Origin: Kiritimatiellia bacterium
GTDB taxonomy: Bacteria > Verrucomicrobiota > Kiritimatiellia > RFP12 > UBA1067
Assembly (NCBI GenBank): GCA_017459225.1
Contig: JAFUDL010000364.1
Span: forward strand, 1-7,811
Direction: 5' to 3'
DNA: 7,811 bases
Shown: one piece after another, positions 1-6,200 of the stretch
Layout of the letters: each line of letters begins with the position of its first letter
How positions within the stretch are numbered: position 1 is the first letter of the stretch
Position numbers and translations under genes: made by a program
Notes under the pieces: model-generated
Told to the model about the DNA's origin: nothing
Databases searched by the model: none
What the model saw: only the letters and a program-made list of their open reading frames with translations

Positions 1-283
1 ACTGCGCGCGCTGCTCGGGGAATATCCCCAGATGGCCGAAGTCTGTGCCCGCGATGCGGAAGCGGATGCCTGCAGTCTCAATCGTCCATTCCTTCGGCAG
101 CGCGCCGCGGCCGTGCCAGCGGTTGCCCGCCTCGCGGTCGAACGAGGCAGTGGCACGGCCCCAAGTCATCTCGTCGCGCGCGCGCCACAGGGCCTGCGCG
201 CAGGGGCGCACCACGGTGTACGGCCCGAAGCGCTCGAACTTGCGTCCTCCGCCCGCGTCTATGAGCTCGTAGTCTTCCGCCAT
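1..283 (-). CDS. SAM-dependent methyltransferase, N-terminal part (cut by window edge)
   Basis: Only the first 94 codons are visible; the gene continues beyond base 1. The protein starts MAEDYELIDAGGGRKFERFG, followed by a 'RPCAQALW' segment and, near residue 85, 'FGHLGIFPEQ'. This order (YELIDxGxGRKxERFG, RPxxQAxW, then an FxHxGxFPEQ block) is typical of the N-terminal part of class I SAM-dependent rRNA methyltransferase-like proteins (COG1092/PF10672 type). The SAM-binding motifs and any catalytic residues would lie in the missing part, so the substrate (probably rRNA) is an inference from the family. The start is the ATG at 283. A GAGG ribosome-binding site overlaps the stop codon of the phosphofructokinase gene, which ends only 7 bases upstream. 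The two genes are therefore almost certainly one transcript with coupled translation. No separate promoter is seen. Confidence 0.75.
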   Translation of the reverse strand, partial: MAEDYELIDAGGGRKFERFGPYTVVRPCAQALWRARDEMTWGRATASFDREAGNRWHGRGALPKEWTIETAGIRFRIAGTDFGHLGIFPEQRAQ

Positions 284-290
284 GGCCGCC

Positions 291-1649
291 TCAGGGAGCG
301 AGCTCCCCGCCCTTCACGCCGCCCTTGAAGTACACCTCCTGGCCGGTGGCGTCCATCACGCTGCGCCAGAGGTCGCTGTCGAGCCGCACCTGCTGGCGCT
401 CGATCGTGGCGAGCTTTATGGGCACGAGCGTGAACATCTCCCCAACGGTCCCCACCACGCAGTTTGTGCGCCCGCTCATCGCGGCGTGCACCGCGTTGCG
501 CGCGAGCATGTAGCAGCGGATCGCGTCAGTGCCGCGCGCCGGAACGCTGCGGATCATGTAGCTCGGGTCGAAGTACTTCACGCTGCACGTGACGCCCTTC
601 GCCTTGAAGTGGGCGGATATGGACTGCCTGAGAAACTCGCCGATGTCCTTCTTGAGCACGTTCCCACTCGCGTCGCGCCCCGCGTCGCCCTCCATCAACC
701 GCTGCCCGGCGCCTTCCGCGACGACGATCACGGTGTGAGTCTTTCCGCTCGCGAAGCGCCGCTCAAGCGCCGCGAGAAGTCCGTGCCGGCCCTCCATCTC
801 GAAGTCCATCTCCGGCACGAGGCAGAAGTTCACCACGGGATTCGCCACGGCCGCGTATGCCGTGATGAAGCCGGAATCGCGGCCCATCAGCTTCACGAGG
901 CCCACGCCGTTGAACGTGCCCTTCGCCTCCACGTGGGCGCTGCGGATCACGTTAGTGGCCTCCGCCACGGCGGTCTCGAATCCGAATGAAGGGCCAACGA
1001 ACTGGAGGTCGTTGTCGATCGTCTTCGGCACGCCGACCACCGAGATCGAGAGCCTGCGCGCGAGGCACGCCTCGGCTATCTCCCGCGCGCAGCGCAGCGA
1101 GCCGTCGCCGCCGATGCAGAAGAGCACGTTGATGTTCATGCGAACGAGCGTGTCGACTATCTCCTCTGTGGACTGGTGTCCGCGCGAGCTGCCGAGGATC
1201 GTTCCGCCCTTCTCGTGGATTGTGTCCACGACGTCCGGATTGAGCATCATCGGCTCGTACCCGCCGCGCGGCACGAGGCCCGCATAGCCGAAGCGTATTC
1301 CGTAGATCGTCTTGATGCCGTAGTCGAAGGAGAGAATCTCCACGAGGCCCTTGATCACGTTGTTCAGGCCAGGGCAGAGTCCTCCCGCCGTGAGGATGCC
1401 CACGCGCGTCCAGCTTGGGTCGTGGAATATCTTCTCGTGCGGACCCGCCCGCTCGAAGCTGGGCTCGTGCCCAAGCTTCTCCGAGAGTATCTTCAAGAGC
1501 GGCACGCTCTCCGTCATGTACACCCTCTCGCCCTCCGGCACGAAGGCGTGATGGCGCACCGGCGATGGAATCCTGCACTCGCCCAGCACGTCGATGTCAA
1601 ACGAATACGCCGCAGGTTCCGCGGCCACCTTGTCTAGCGTTGATTGCAT
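291..1649 (-). CDS. 6-phosphofructokinase, long ATP-type (plant/trypanosome-like clade)
   Basis: This 452-residue protein transfers a phosphoryl group to fructose 6-phosphate to give fructose 1,6-bisphosphate, the committed step of glycolysis, in the cytoplasm. Visible motifs are the nucleotide loop 'GGLCPGLNNVI' (residues 89-99), GGDGS (180-184), PKTIDND (208-214; D212 matches the catalytic Asp127 of E. coli PfkA), MGRDSGF (255-261), AEGAG (311-315) and SYMIRS (363-368). A Gly in GGDGS combined with a Lys in PKTIDND is the pattern of the long ATP-dependent PFKs of plants, trypanosomatids and some bacteria. PPi enzymes normally have GGDD, while E. coli PfkA has PGTIDND. About 80 residues precede the core, longer than in E. 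coli PfkA (320 residues) and usual for this clade. The ATG at 1649 has a GGAG site 8 nt upstream and a TATAAT box just before it. PPi use cannot be excluded from sequence alone. Confidence 0.93.
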   Translation of the reverse strand: MQSTLDKVAAEPAAYSFDIDVLGECRIPSPVRHHAFVPEGERVYMTESVPLLKILSEKLGHEPSFERAGPHEKIFHDPSWTRVGILTAGGLCPGLNNVIKGLVEILSFDYGIKTIYGIRFGYAGLVPRGGYEPMMLNPDVVDTIHEKGGTILGSSRGHQSTEEIVDTLVRMNINVLFCIGGDGSLRCAREIAEACLARRLSISVVGVPKTIDNDLQFVGPSFGFETAVAEATNVIRSAHVEAKGTFNGVGLVKLMGRDSGFITAYAAVANPVVNFCLVPEMDFEMEGRHGLLAALERRFASGKTHTVIVVAEGAGQRLMEGDAGRDASGNVLKKDIGEFLRQSISAHFKAKGVTCSVKYFDPSYMIRSVPARGTDAIRCYMLARNAVHAAMSGRTNCVVGTVGEMFTLVPIKLATIERQQVRLDSDLWRSVMDATGQEVYFKGGVKGGELAP

Positions 1650-1657
1650 GTCGTTGT

Positions 1658-1675
1658 CTCCGTGGAACTATTATA
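1658..1675 (-). promoter_or_regulatory. Compact promoter and RBS of the phosphofructokinase gene
   Basis: Read on the minus strand, a perfect TATAAT hexamer lies at 1675-1670. A GGAG Shine-Dalgarno follows at 1661-1658, 8 nt before the ATG at 1649. The -10 box ends 20 nt before the start codon, so the predicted leader is only about 14 nt. No good -35 hexamer is seen 16-18 bp upstream (AAGCAC at 17 bp). The same spacing recurs upstream of the UroD-like gene. This suggests the phosphofructokinase and methyltransferase genes can be transcribed independently of the HAD/ACP/DUF721 genes. Confidence 0.6.
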
Positions 1676-1682
1676 GCATATT

Positions 1683-1703
1683 TTAGTGCCTAGTGCTTAG
1701 TGC
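1683..1703. repeat. Three tandem heptanucleotides (TTAGTGC/CTAGTGC/TTAGTGC)
   Basis: Three back-to-back 7-bp units, ttagtgc (1683-1689), ctagtgc (1690-1696) and ttagtgc (1697-1703), differ only at the first base. On the minus strand they read GCACTAA GCACTAG GCACTAA. They cover the last four codons and stop codon of the DUF721 gene (TAG at 1692-1690) and run to within 7 bp of the TATAAT box of the phosphofructokinase gene, so they occupy its -35 region. This could be a slippage-prone microsatellite or a helically phased binding site. Neither can be decided from one copy. Confidence 0.7.
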
Positions 1704-2139
1704 GGGGCGGAGCGTGCACTTCGAGATGAAGCGAAAGGCGACGGGCGGCTGGCGCGCCGGGAAGCGCGAGAAGGCGCTTCTTGATCTTCGCGAGCTTGGG
1801 CCGCAGCGAGAAAACGAGGCCGGACGTGCCCACGTAGAGGAAGAGGCGGCCGTCGCGGTAGCGTCCGGGACGCGCCGGCACGTCGGGGCAGACATCTTTC
1901 CATCGTTCGCACACCGTGTCGAAGAACGGCTCCTTGACGGTTGTCAGCTCGTCCACGAGAGTCCCCAGCACCGAGCCCACCCTCACCTCGGGAACGCGCA
2001 GCTCGCATGCGTCGGCGTCAACTGGGAGACCTGGCACCAAATGGTCGGCAAGCCGCCTGCGCAGCGCGCCGTCGCGAGCGAGCCGCTTGCGCTCCAGCGC
2101 AATGTCCGCCAGCGGAATGCGTTCGTCATCTGGCGTCAT
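1690..2139 (-). CDS. DUF721 / DciA-like protein
   Basis: This is a 149-residue soluble protein without signal peptide or membrane segment. Its middle and C-terminal parts fit the DUF721 pattern: 'VGSVLGTLVDEL' (residues 54-65), the conserved Trp in 'CERWKDVCPDV' (W80), then 'YRDGRLFLYVGTSGLVFSLR' (94-113) and a basic helix 'KLAKIKKRLLAL' (115-126) before a last beta-strand. Members of this family include DciA, which loads or aids the replicative helicase DnaB in many bacteria; that role here is inference from weak similarity. The N-terminal 45 residues are charged and not recognised. The ATG at 2139 lies inside the end of the ACP-like gene (14-bp overlap), with a GGGGG stretch 6 nt upstream, so translation is coupled to it. 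The final codons run into a heptanucleotide repeat, giving the C-terminus RTKH, which may be a recent sequence change. Confidence 0.6.
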   Translation of the reverse strand: MTPDDERIPLADIALERKRLARDGALRRRLADHLVPGLPVDADACELRVPEVRVGSVLGTLVDELTTVKEPFFDTVCERWKDVCPDVPARPGRYRDGRLFLYVGTSGLVFSLRPKLAKIKKRLLALPGAPAARRLSLHLEVHAPPRTKH

Positions 2140-2335
2140 AGAGCGCCCCCACCGTCTCGATCTCAGCGAACCGCCCCGCGTCGAGGCGCACGCCGCAGTC
2201 GTTCTCGAGCATCACCAGAAGGCCGAACGCCTGCAGCGAGCACCATCCAGGCAGCTCCCTGAAGCGCGTGGCGTCCTCTACCTGCGGCACTTCAAGGATT
2301 GCCGCCACCTTAGCTCTGAAATCTTCCCGCGTCAT
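2126..2335 (-). CDS. Acyl-carrier-protein-like protein (phosphopantetheine-attachment fold)
   Basis: This small acidic protein of 69 residues matches an acyl carrier domain in length and layout: a first helix, a loop ending in 'LPGWCSLQAFGLLVMLENDCGV' style sequence with S33 at the position of the phosphopantetheine serine, then 'IETVGALYDA' as the last helix (residues 59-68), like the ETVGDLY ending of ACPs. The usual DSL around the serine is CSL here, so the aspartate is missing. The protein could still be modified, or it could be a degenerate, unmodified ACP fold. No acyltransferase, ketosynthase or adenylation gene is nearby, so its cargo is unknown. The ATG at 2335 lies inside the end of the HAD gene (26-bp overlap), with AAGGAG 12 nt upstream. 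Its own end overlaps the DUF721 gene by 14 bp. The three genes therefore form one tightly coupled unit. Confidence 0.65.
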   Translation of the reverse strand: MTREDFRAKVAAILEVPQVEDATRFRELPGWCSLQAFGLLVMLENDCGVRLDAGRFAEIETVGALYDAR

Positions 2336-2936
2336 ATACTTCGTCCGCTCCTTCCAGTTCCTCTCTCGTGCCGTATCCCCACGTGCAGCCTATCGTGTAG
2401 ATGCCCGCGGCCTTGCCGGCCTCCACGTCGCCTCGCGTGTCGCCCACCATCACGGCATCGGCGGGGTCGATTCCGCGCTCCGCCATCACGCGCCTGAGAA
2501 GTTCCCACTTCTTAAGCCGCTCGCCCTCGTACATGTCGAACGAGTAGTAGCCGTCGAAGAAATCCTCCCAGCCCATCTTGCGCATCAGCGCGCCCATCGG
2601 CGAGAAGCGCTTGTTCGTTGCCACGTATATGCAGCAGCCTTCTGACTTCAGGGCGTCCAACCAACCCTGCACCCACGGGTAGGGACGTGTCAACGGGAAG
2701 CCGCCCGCGTCGTACGAAACGCGGAACAGCGCGCGTATGCGCTCCACCAGCTCGGGCGTGGCGTCGTCGAATAGCTCGTATGCCACCTGGTCCAGCGTGG
2801 GCCCCGTGCGGTACACCGCGTCGAAGCGCGGGCATTCGCGGCCAAGGCCGCGTATGGCCGCGCGCCACGCGGCCTTGATGTCCGCCTCCGTGTCGCAGAG
2901 CGTGCCGTCAAAATCGAAGAACCAATGCTTTCTCAT
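2310..2936 (-). CDS. HAD-superfamily phosphatase, phosphoglycolate-phosphatase-like
   Basis: A 208-residue soluble enzyme of the haloacid dehalogenase superfamily that probably hydrolyses a small phosphorylated metabolite. All four motifs are present: 'FFDFDGTLCDT' (D8 nucleophile, D10 acid/base), 'VATNK' (T107, motif II), the lysine pair in 'LKKWELL' (142-143, motif III) and 'VGDTRGDVEAGKAAG' (164-178; D166 and D170 for Mg). A helical cap lies between residues 14 and 85. The 'TWGYGT' segment (185-190) is typical of the Gph/PGMB branch, but substrate specificity cannot be read. I chose the ATG at 2936 because the DxD motif then lies 8 residues from the start and AGG lies 8-10 nt upstream. An in-frame GTG at 2978 would add 14 residues but crosses the 26-bp palindrome. 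The 3' end overlaps the ACP-like gene by 26 bp. Confidence 0.85.
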   Translation of the reverse strand: MRKHWFFDFDGTLCDTEADIKAAWRAAIRGLGRECPRFDAVYRTGPTLDQVAYELFDDATPELVERIRALFRVSYDAGGFPLTRPYPWVQGWLDALKSEGCCIYVATNKRFSPMGALMRKMGWEDFFDGYYSFDMYEGERLKKWELLRRVMAERGIDPADAVMVGDTRGDVEAGKAAGIYTIGCTWGYGTREELEGADEVYDAGRFQS

Positions 2937-2969
2937 GCCATCAACCTGTACGAAATCTGGAAAGCGGAA

Positions 2970-2995
2970 GCCGAGCACGGAATTCCGCGCTCGGC
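2970..2995. repeat. 26-bp near-perfect palindrome upstream of the HAD gene
   Basis: The minus strand reads GCCGAGCGCGG, AATT, CCGTGCTCGGC: two 11-base arms around a 4-base centre that is itself part of GGAATTCC. The single imperfect position is a G-U wobble in minus-strand RNA but an A-C mismatch in plus-strand RNA, so a hairpin is better formed in a transcript leading to the HAD gene. No T-run follows on either strand, so it is not a normal intrinsic terminator. It ends 33 bp before the HAD start codon. It could be a leader hairpin or a dimeric repressor site. Confidence 0.75.
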
Positions 2996-3035
2996 CCCCT
3001 CGCCTTTCGGCGGCGGCATGCGTTTCCGCACGCCT

Positions 3036-3216
3036 AAAAAACGCCGTCGTTCACCTTCGTTCTCCTTCACGCGCCTCAAGCGTGTCCTCGTCTGTCAGCA
3101 GAAGAGCCGTAATTCGTTGATTACGATGACCGCCCGCTAACGCATCCAGAGAACGTCGGCTCGCGCCGACTTCCGAAGGCACCCCCGGAAACCCGAAAGC
3201 GCCCCCATGAATTTCT
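3036..3216 (-). ncRNA. Candidate structured RNA or structured leader, unknown class
   Basis: This lies within the 329-bp gene-free stretch 2937-3265. In minus-strand order, hand folding gives: H1 at 3203-3178 (11-bp stem including four G-U pairs, loop GTTT); H2 at 3170-3155 (GTCGGC/GCCGAC with a GNRA loop GCGA); an outer stem GTTCTC (3154-3149) with GAGAAC (3064-3059). That outer stem encloses H3 at 3125-3108 (CGTAAT/ATTACG), H4 at 3106-3087 (8-bp stem, one mismatch) and H5 at 3084-3068 (CACGC/GCGTG). The enclosed helices are separated by only 1-3 nt, like a multi-way junction. A T6 run (3041-3036) follows a weak 5-bp stem and could end the transcript; an extended -10 sits at 3231-3223. I found no match to tmRNA, RNase P, SRP or 6S signatures. 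Existence as a stable RNA is inference. Confidence 0.35.
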
Positions 3217-3222
3217 GGCAAC

Positions 3223-3246
3223 AGTTTAGCACATTTCGCATGCGGC
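3223..3246 (-). promoter_or_regulatory. Possible promoter downstream of the tricorn gene
   Basis: On the minus strand, TGCTAAACT (3231-3223) resembles an extended -10 element (TG-N-TAAACT, four of six bases of TATAAT). A TTGCGC lies about 18 bp upstream, sharing TTG with the -35 consensus. Transcription would start near 3216, just before the first hairpin of the structured region, and could serve that RNA and the HAD/ACP/DUF721 genes. The match is modest, and readthrough from the tricorn gene is an alternative because I see no clear terminator after it. Confidence 0.3.
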
Positions 3247-3265
3247 GCGCAAGGGGAAATTATCA

Positions 3266-6200
3266 CTAATTGTATTTCAGTTCGGACAGGGGCTTTTCCT
3301 TCGCCTTGGCCTCGGCAAGCTTCTTGAGCTCCCTGAGGGCGGCGTCAAGCTGAGGGTCGCGTCCGTTGGCGTAGTCGGCGGGGGTGACGTCCACCTTCAC
3401 GTCAGGCTGCGCGCCGTGGCGGTCCATGTCGGTACCGTCCATTAGGAACATCCCCGCGTGGCTCACGTTCATCCTGCCGCAGTCCAGAAGCGGCTTCTCG
3501 GTTGTCGCGATCACGTCGCCCGGAGTGGCGTTCCCCACGAGCACGCCCCTCTTCGCCTGCCGGACGGCATGGGCGAACGCCTCGGCATTGGACCCTGTCC
3601 TCTCGTTCATCAGCACGACGAGGGGAATGGAAGGCGCGGCTGGACGATCCCAGTACGACACGAGATATCCCTCTGGCACGTCTCCCCTGAAGAGCGTGCG
3701 CGTGTGCTGGCGGCAGATGAGGATATCGAGAAGCCTGTCGGCCGTATTGCCGCCGCCGTTGTCGCGAACGTCCACTATCACCCCGTCGCGCCCATAGCAT
3801 TCCGAGACGATGGAATCCGCAAACGCCCCCGCTGACTGCTCGTCCATCCTGTCGACCGCGATGTACCCGAAATTTCCCTCTTTGCGCACGCGCCGGCGCG
3901 TCTCCAGGACCTCTGCCTTGCGCAGCAGCATTCGCGCCATGTCAAAGTCAAGCGGATCGACGCGAAGCAATCTTTTTCTTCCTCCCTCCGCCGGCTGCAC
4001 GAGCAGCCGGTACTTGTGCTGCGGCGGCGCGCTGAACACCTCGGCGTAGTCCATTCCCGGCTTCAGCTTCCTGCCGTCCACCTCCAAGAGGACATCACCC
4101 GCATTGAGCCCGTTCTCTCCGCAGTCGACCGGCGCATTTGGTATGACGTCGGCAACTTTCCACCCTTCGCCCTTCCATTCCGGATCAAATCGAACTCCGA
4201 TGCATGTCGTCACGGGCGCCCACTCGTGGTCGTTCGGCTTAACGCCCCACGCCTTCAGCGAGGCGTGATTGAAGGAGAAGCCGATGTGGGAGGCGTCCAG
4301 CTCGCCGTACATGAGGTACATGACGTCGCGGAAGATGTTCCACGATGCGGCGTTGCGCGCCGCGGGGAGGTACTTCTCCCTTATCGCATTCCAGTCCACC
4401 TTGCGAAGGGAAGGATCGCAGAAGTTGTCGCGGACCGTGGCCCATGCCGTGAGGAAGGCGAGCTGGCGGTAGTCGGCGAGGTCGGTGGTCTGATACACCT
4501 TGACCGGAATCGTGGTGTCGCCGATCGCGGGGAGGCCGTCCACAATGCGCAGAAGCCTTTCGCCGCCCTGCGTCTTGATCCATGCCTTCGGAACGCCGGT
4601 CTTCGAGAACGCCTTCTTCGGCTCAAGGGCCGAGGGGATGCGCACCGTGACGGTCTCGGAGTGGTTGTTCACGGCAAGCGTCCGCGAGTCAGGCGCGAAG
4701 ACGAGGTCATGCCCGGTGGCCTTTGTCAGGCGCACACGGTCGGCAAGCCTCTTGAAGACGATTCTGTAGCGGTCGCCCTTTGGCTTGCGCCCGTTGCGCT
4801 CGTCGATCTCGTCGGCCGGGTTCAGGTAGACGTAGAAGACGTTGAACTTCTCGCGCGACGAAGTGCGCTGGCCGGCGAAGGCTATGATGCGCCCGTCGGG
4901 GGACCATGCGGGCGACCCGTCGTACATCCATCCGCGCGAGAGGTTGTACGGGGCAGGTGAAGCGGTGCCGTTCGCCCTCTTCGCGCTGGTGGCGAGTATC
5001 CACACGTCGAACTGCCCGTTCCCGTCGCGGAGCGACGCGGCCACATAGCGCCCATCGGGCGCCCAGACGTAGCTTTCGCACTGCGCGGCCTTTGCGGGGG
5101 ACGTGTACTGCTCGCCGGTCTTCACGTCGGCGAAGGTAATGTGACCGGTTGGATCGCACCATGCAAGAAGGCGGCCATCTGGCGATATGGAGAGCTTTCT
5201 GCGCCGCTTGCCATCGCTTACAATCGTCTTGACGTCGAACTGCGTGCATGATGTCCAGCTGCTGAACTGCGCGCCGCGCCGCGCAGTGCACACGTCCACA
5301 TGATCTCCGAAGTCGGATAGGAAGTACAGCGTGGAGCCATCCGGAGAGAACGCGAGCTCCCGCTCGTGCGAAAGCGACGAACCATGCACCGTCACCGCGC
5401 TGCGCGGCGTTGCGCCCATGACGAACACATCGCCCCCTGCCGTGAACGCGATGGTTGCGCCGTCGTCAGTGAACGCGACATCGCCCAGCCCGTCGTTGTT
5501 CCACACCTTCTGGTACATCCTGCGCCGCATGCGCGGCAGGTCAGCCACGGCTCCGACGGGCCTAAGCGCGATCCGCTTCGCATCGGGCTTCTTAGCGGTC
5601 GGGTCGATCCGCCAGAGATCAAACCCCTTGCGGAACACCATGATGCGCCCATCGCGCGAGATGGTGGGGGAGAACACATGATCGTCCGTGAACGAAGTGA
5701 TCTGCCGAACCGCCGAGTCCTTGGCGAGCGGACGATAGCGGATGTTTCTGACGCCACCTTCGTCGGAGAGGAAGTAGTACCCCTTGCCGTCCGGCGACCA
5801 GAGCGGAGAGCGCTCGTCGCGCGGCGACGTCTCCAACGAGCGGAAGCTCTTGCCGCCAGTCTCGTAGAGCCAGATGTCGCCGGCCATGCTCGAGCACGTC
5901 GAGACGGGGAACTTGCGGTAGTCGGGCGAATCGCCGTCACCATGTGCGACGAAGAGGATGCTTGATCCATCGGGCGAAATCACAGGATCGCGGGCGGGCG
6001 CGTTGAAGAGCATCCTCTCTGCGCCGCGCGAGGCGATCGGAACGGATATGGCGCGATAGCCCCTGCGCAGTGCACCGCCCGCAACCGCGGCCGAGAAGTC
6101 GCGGCGGGCAACAGCCACGACGGATTTTCCGTCGGGGAAGTAGCCGTGCGGATCAAGGCCCTCGGCATGGACTGAAACCTGCCTGACGGACTCCGTGAGT

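Noticed and set aside
282..989. Long plus-strand open frame of 235 codons opposite the phosphofructokinase gene.
   Set aside because: It is antisense to a well-supported gene; long shadow frames are common opposite GC-rich coding DNA, and the translation is rich in His, Arg and Ala without any motif.
2925..3140. Plus-strand reading frame of 71 codons, or 40 codons from ATG 3018, giving a very basic protein (MRFRTPKKRRR start, ends NSLITMTAR).
   Set aside because: It has no clear ribosome-binding site at either start, its long form overlaps the HAD gene head to head, I recognise no family, and it lies antisense to the hairpin cluster. It is the only alternative coding explanation of this gap and should be tested if homologues conserve it.
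3178..3210. Resemblance of the minus-strand GGGGGCG...GGGTTTC segment to the 5' end of tmRNA.
   Set aside because: The conserved TTCGAC is missing, no matching CGCCCCC...CCA 3' end occurs downstream, and no tag peptide ending in LAA or similar is present.
3051..3266. Minus-strand 71-codon frame from a GTG overlapping the tricorn stop codon.
   Set aside because: No recognisable domain, no ribosome-binding site beyond the coding end of the tricorn gene, and the frame runs through the hairpins without coding-like composition.
4016..4960. Plus-strand open frame of 314 codons opposite the tricorn gene.
   Set aside because: It is antisense to clear propeller and protease motifs; its composition (His, Arg, Val) is that of a shadow frame.
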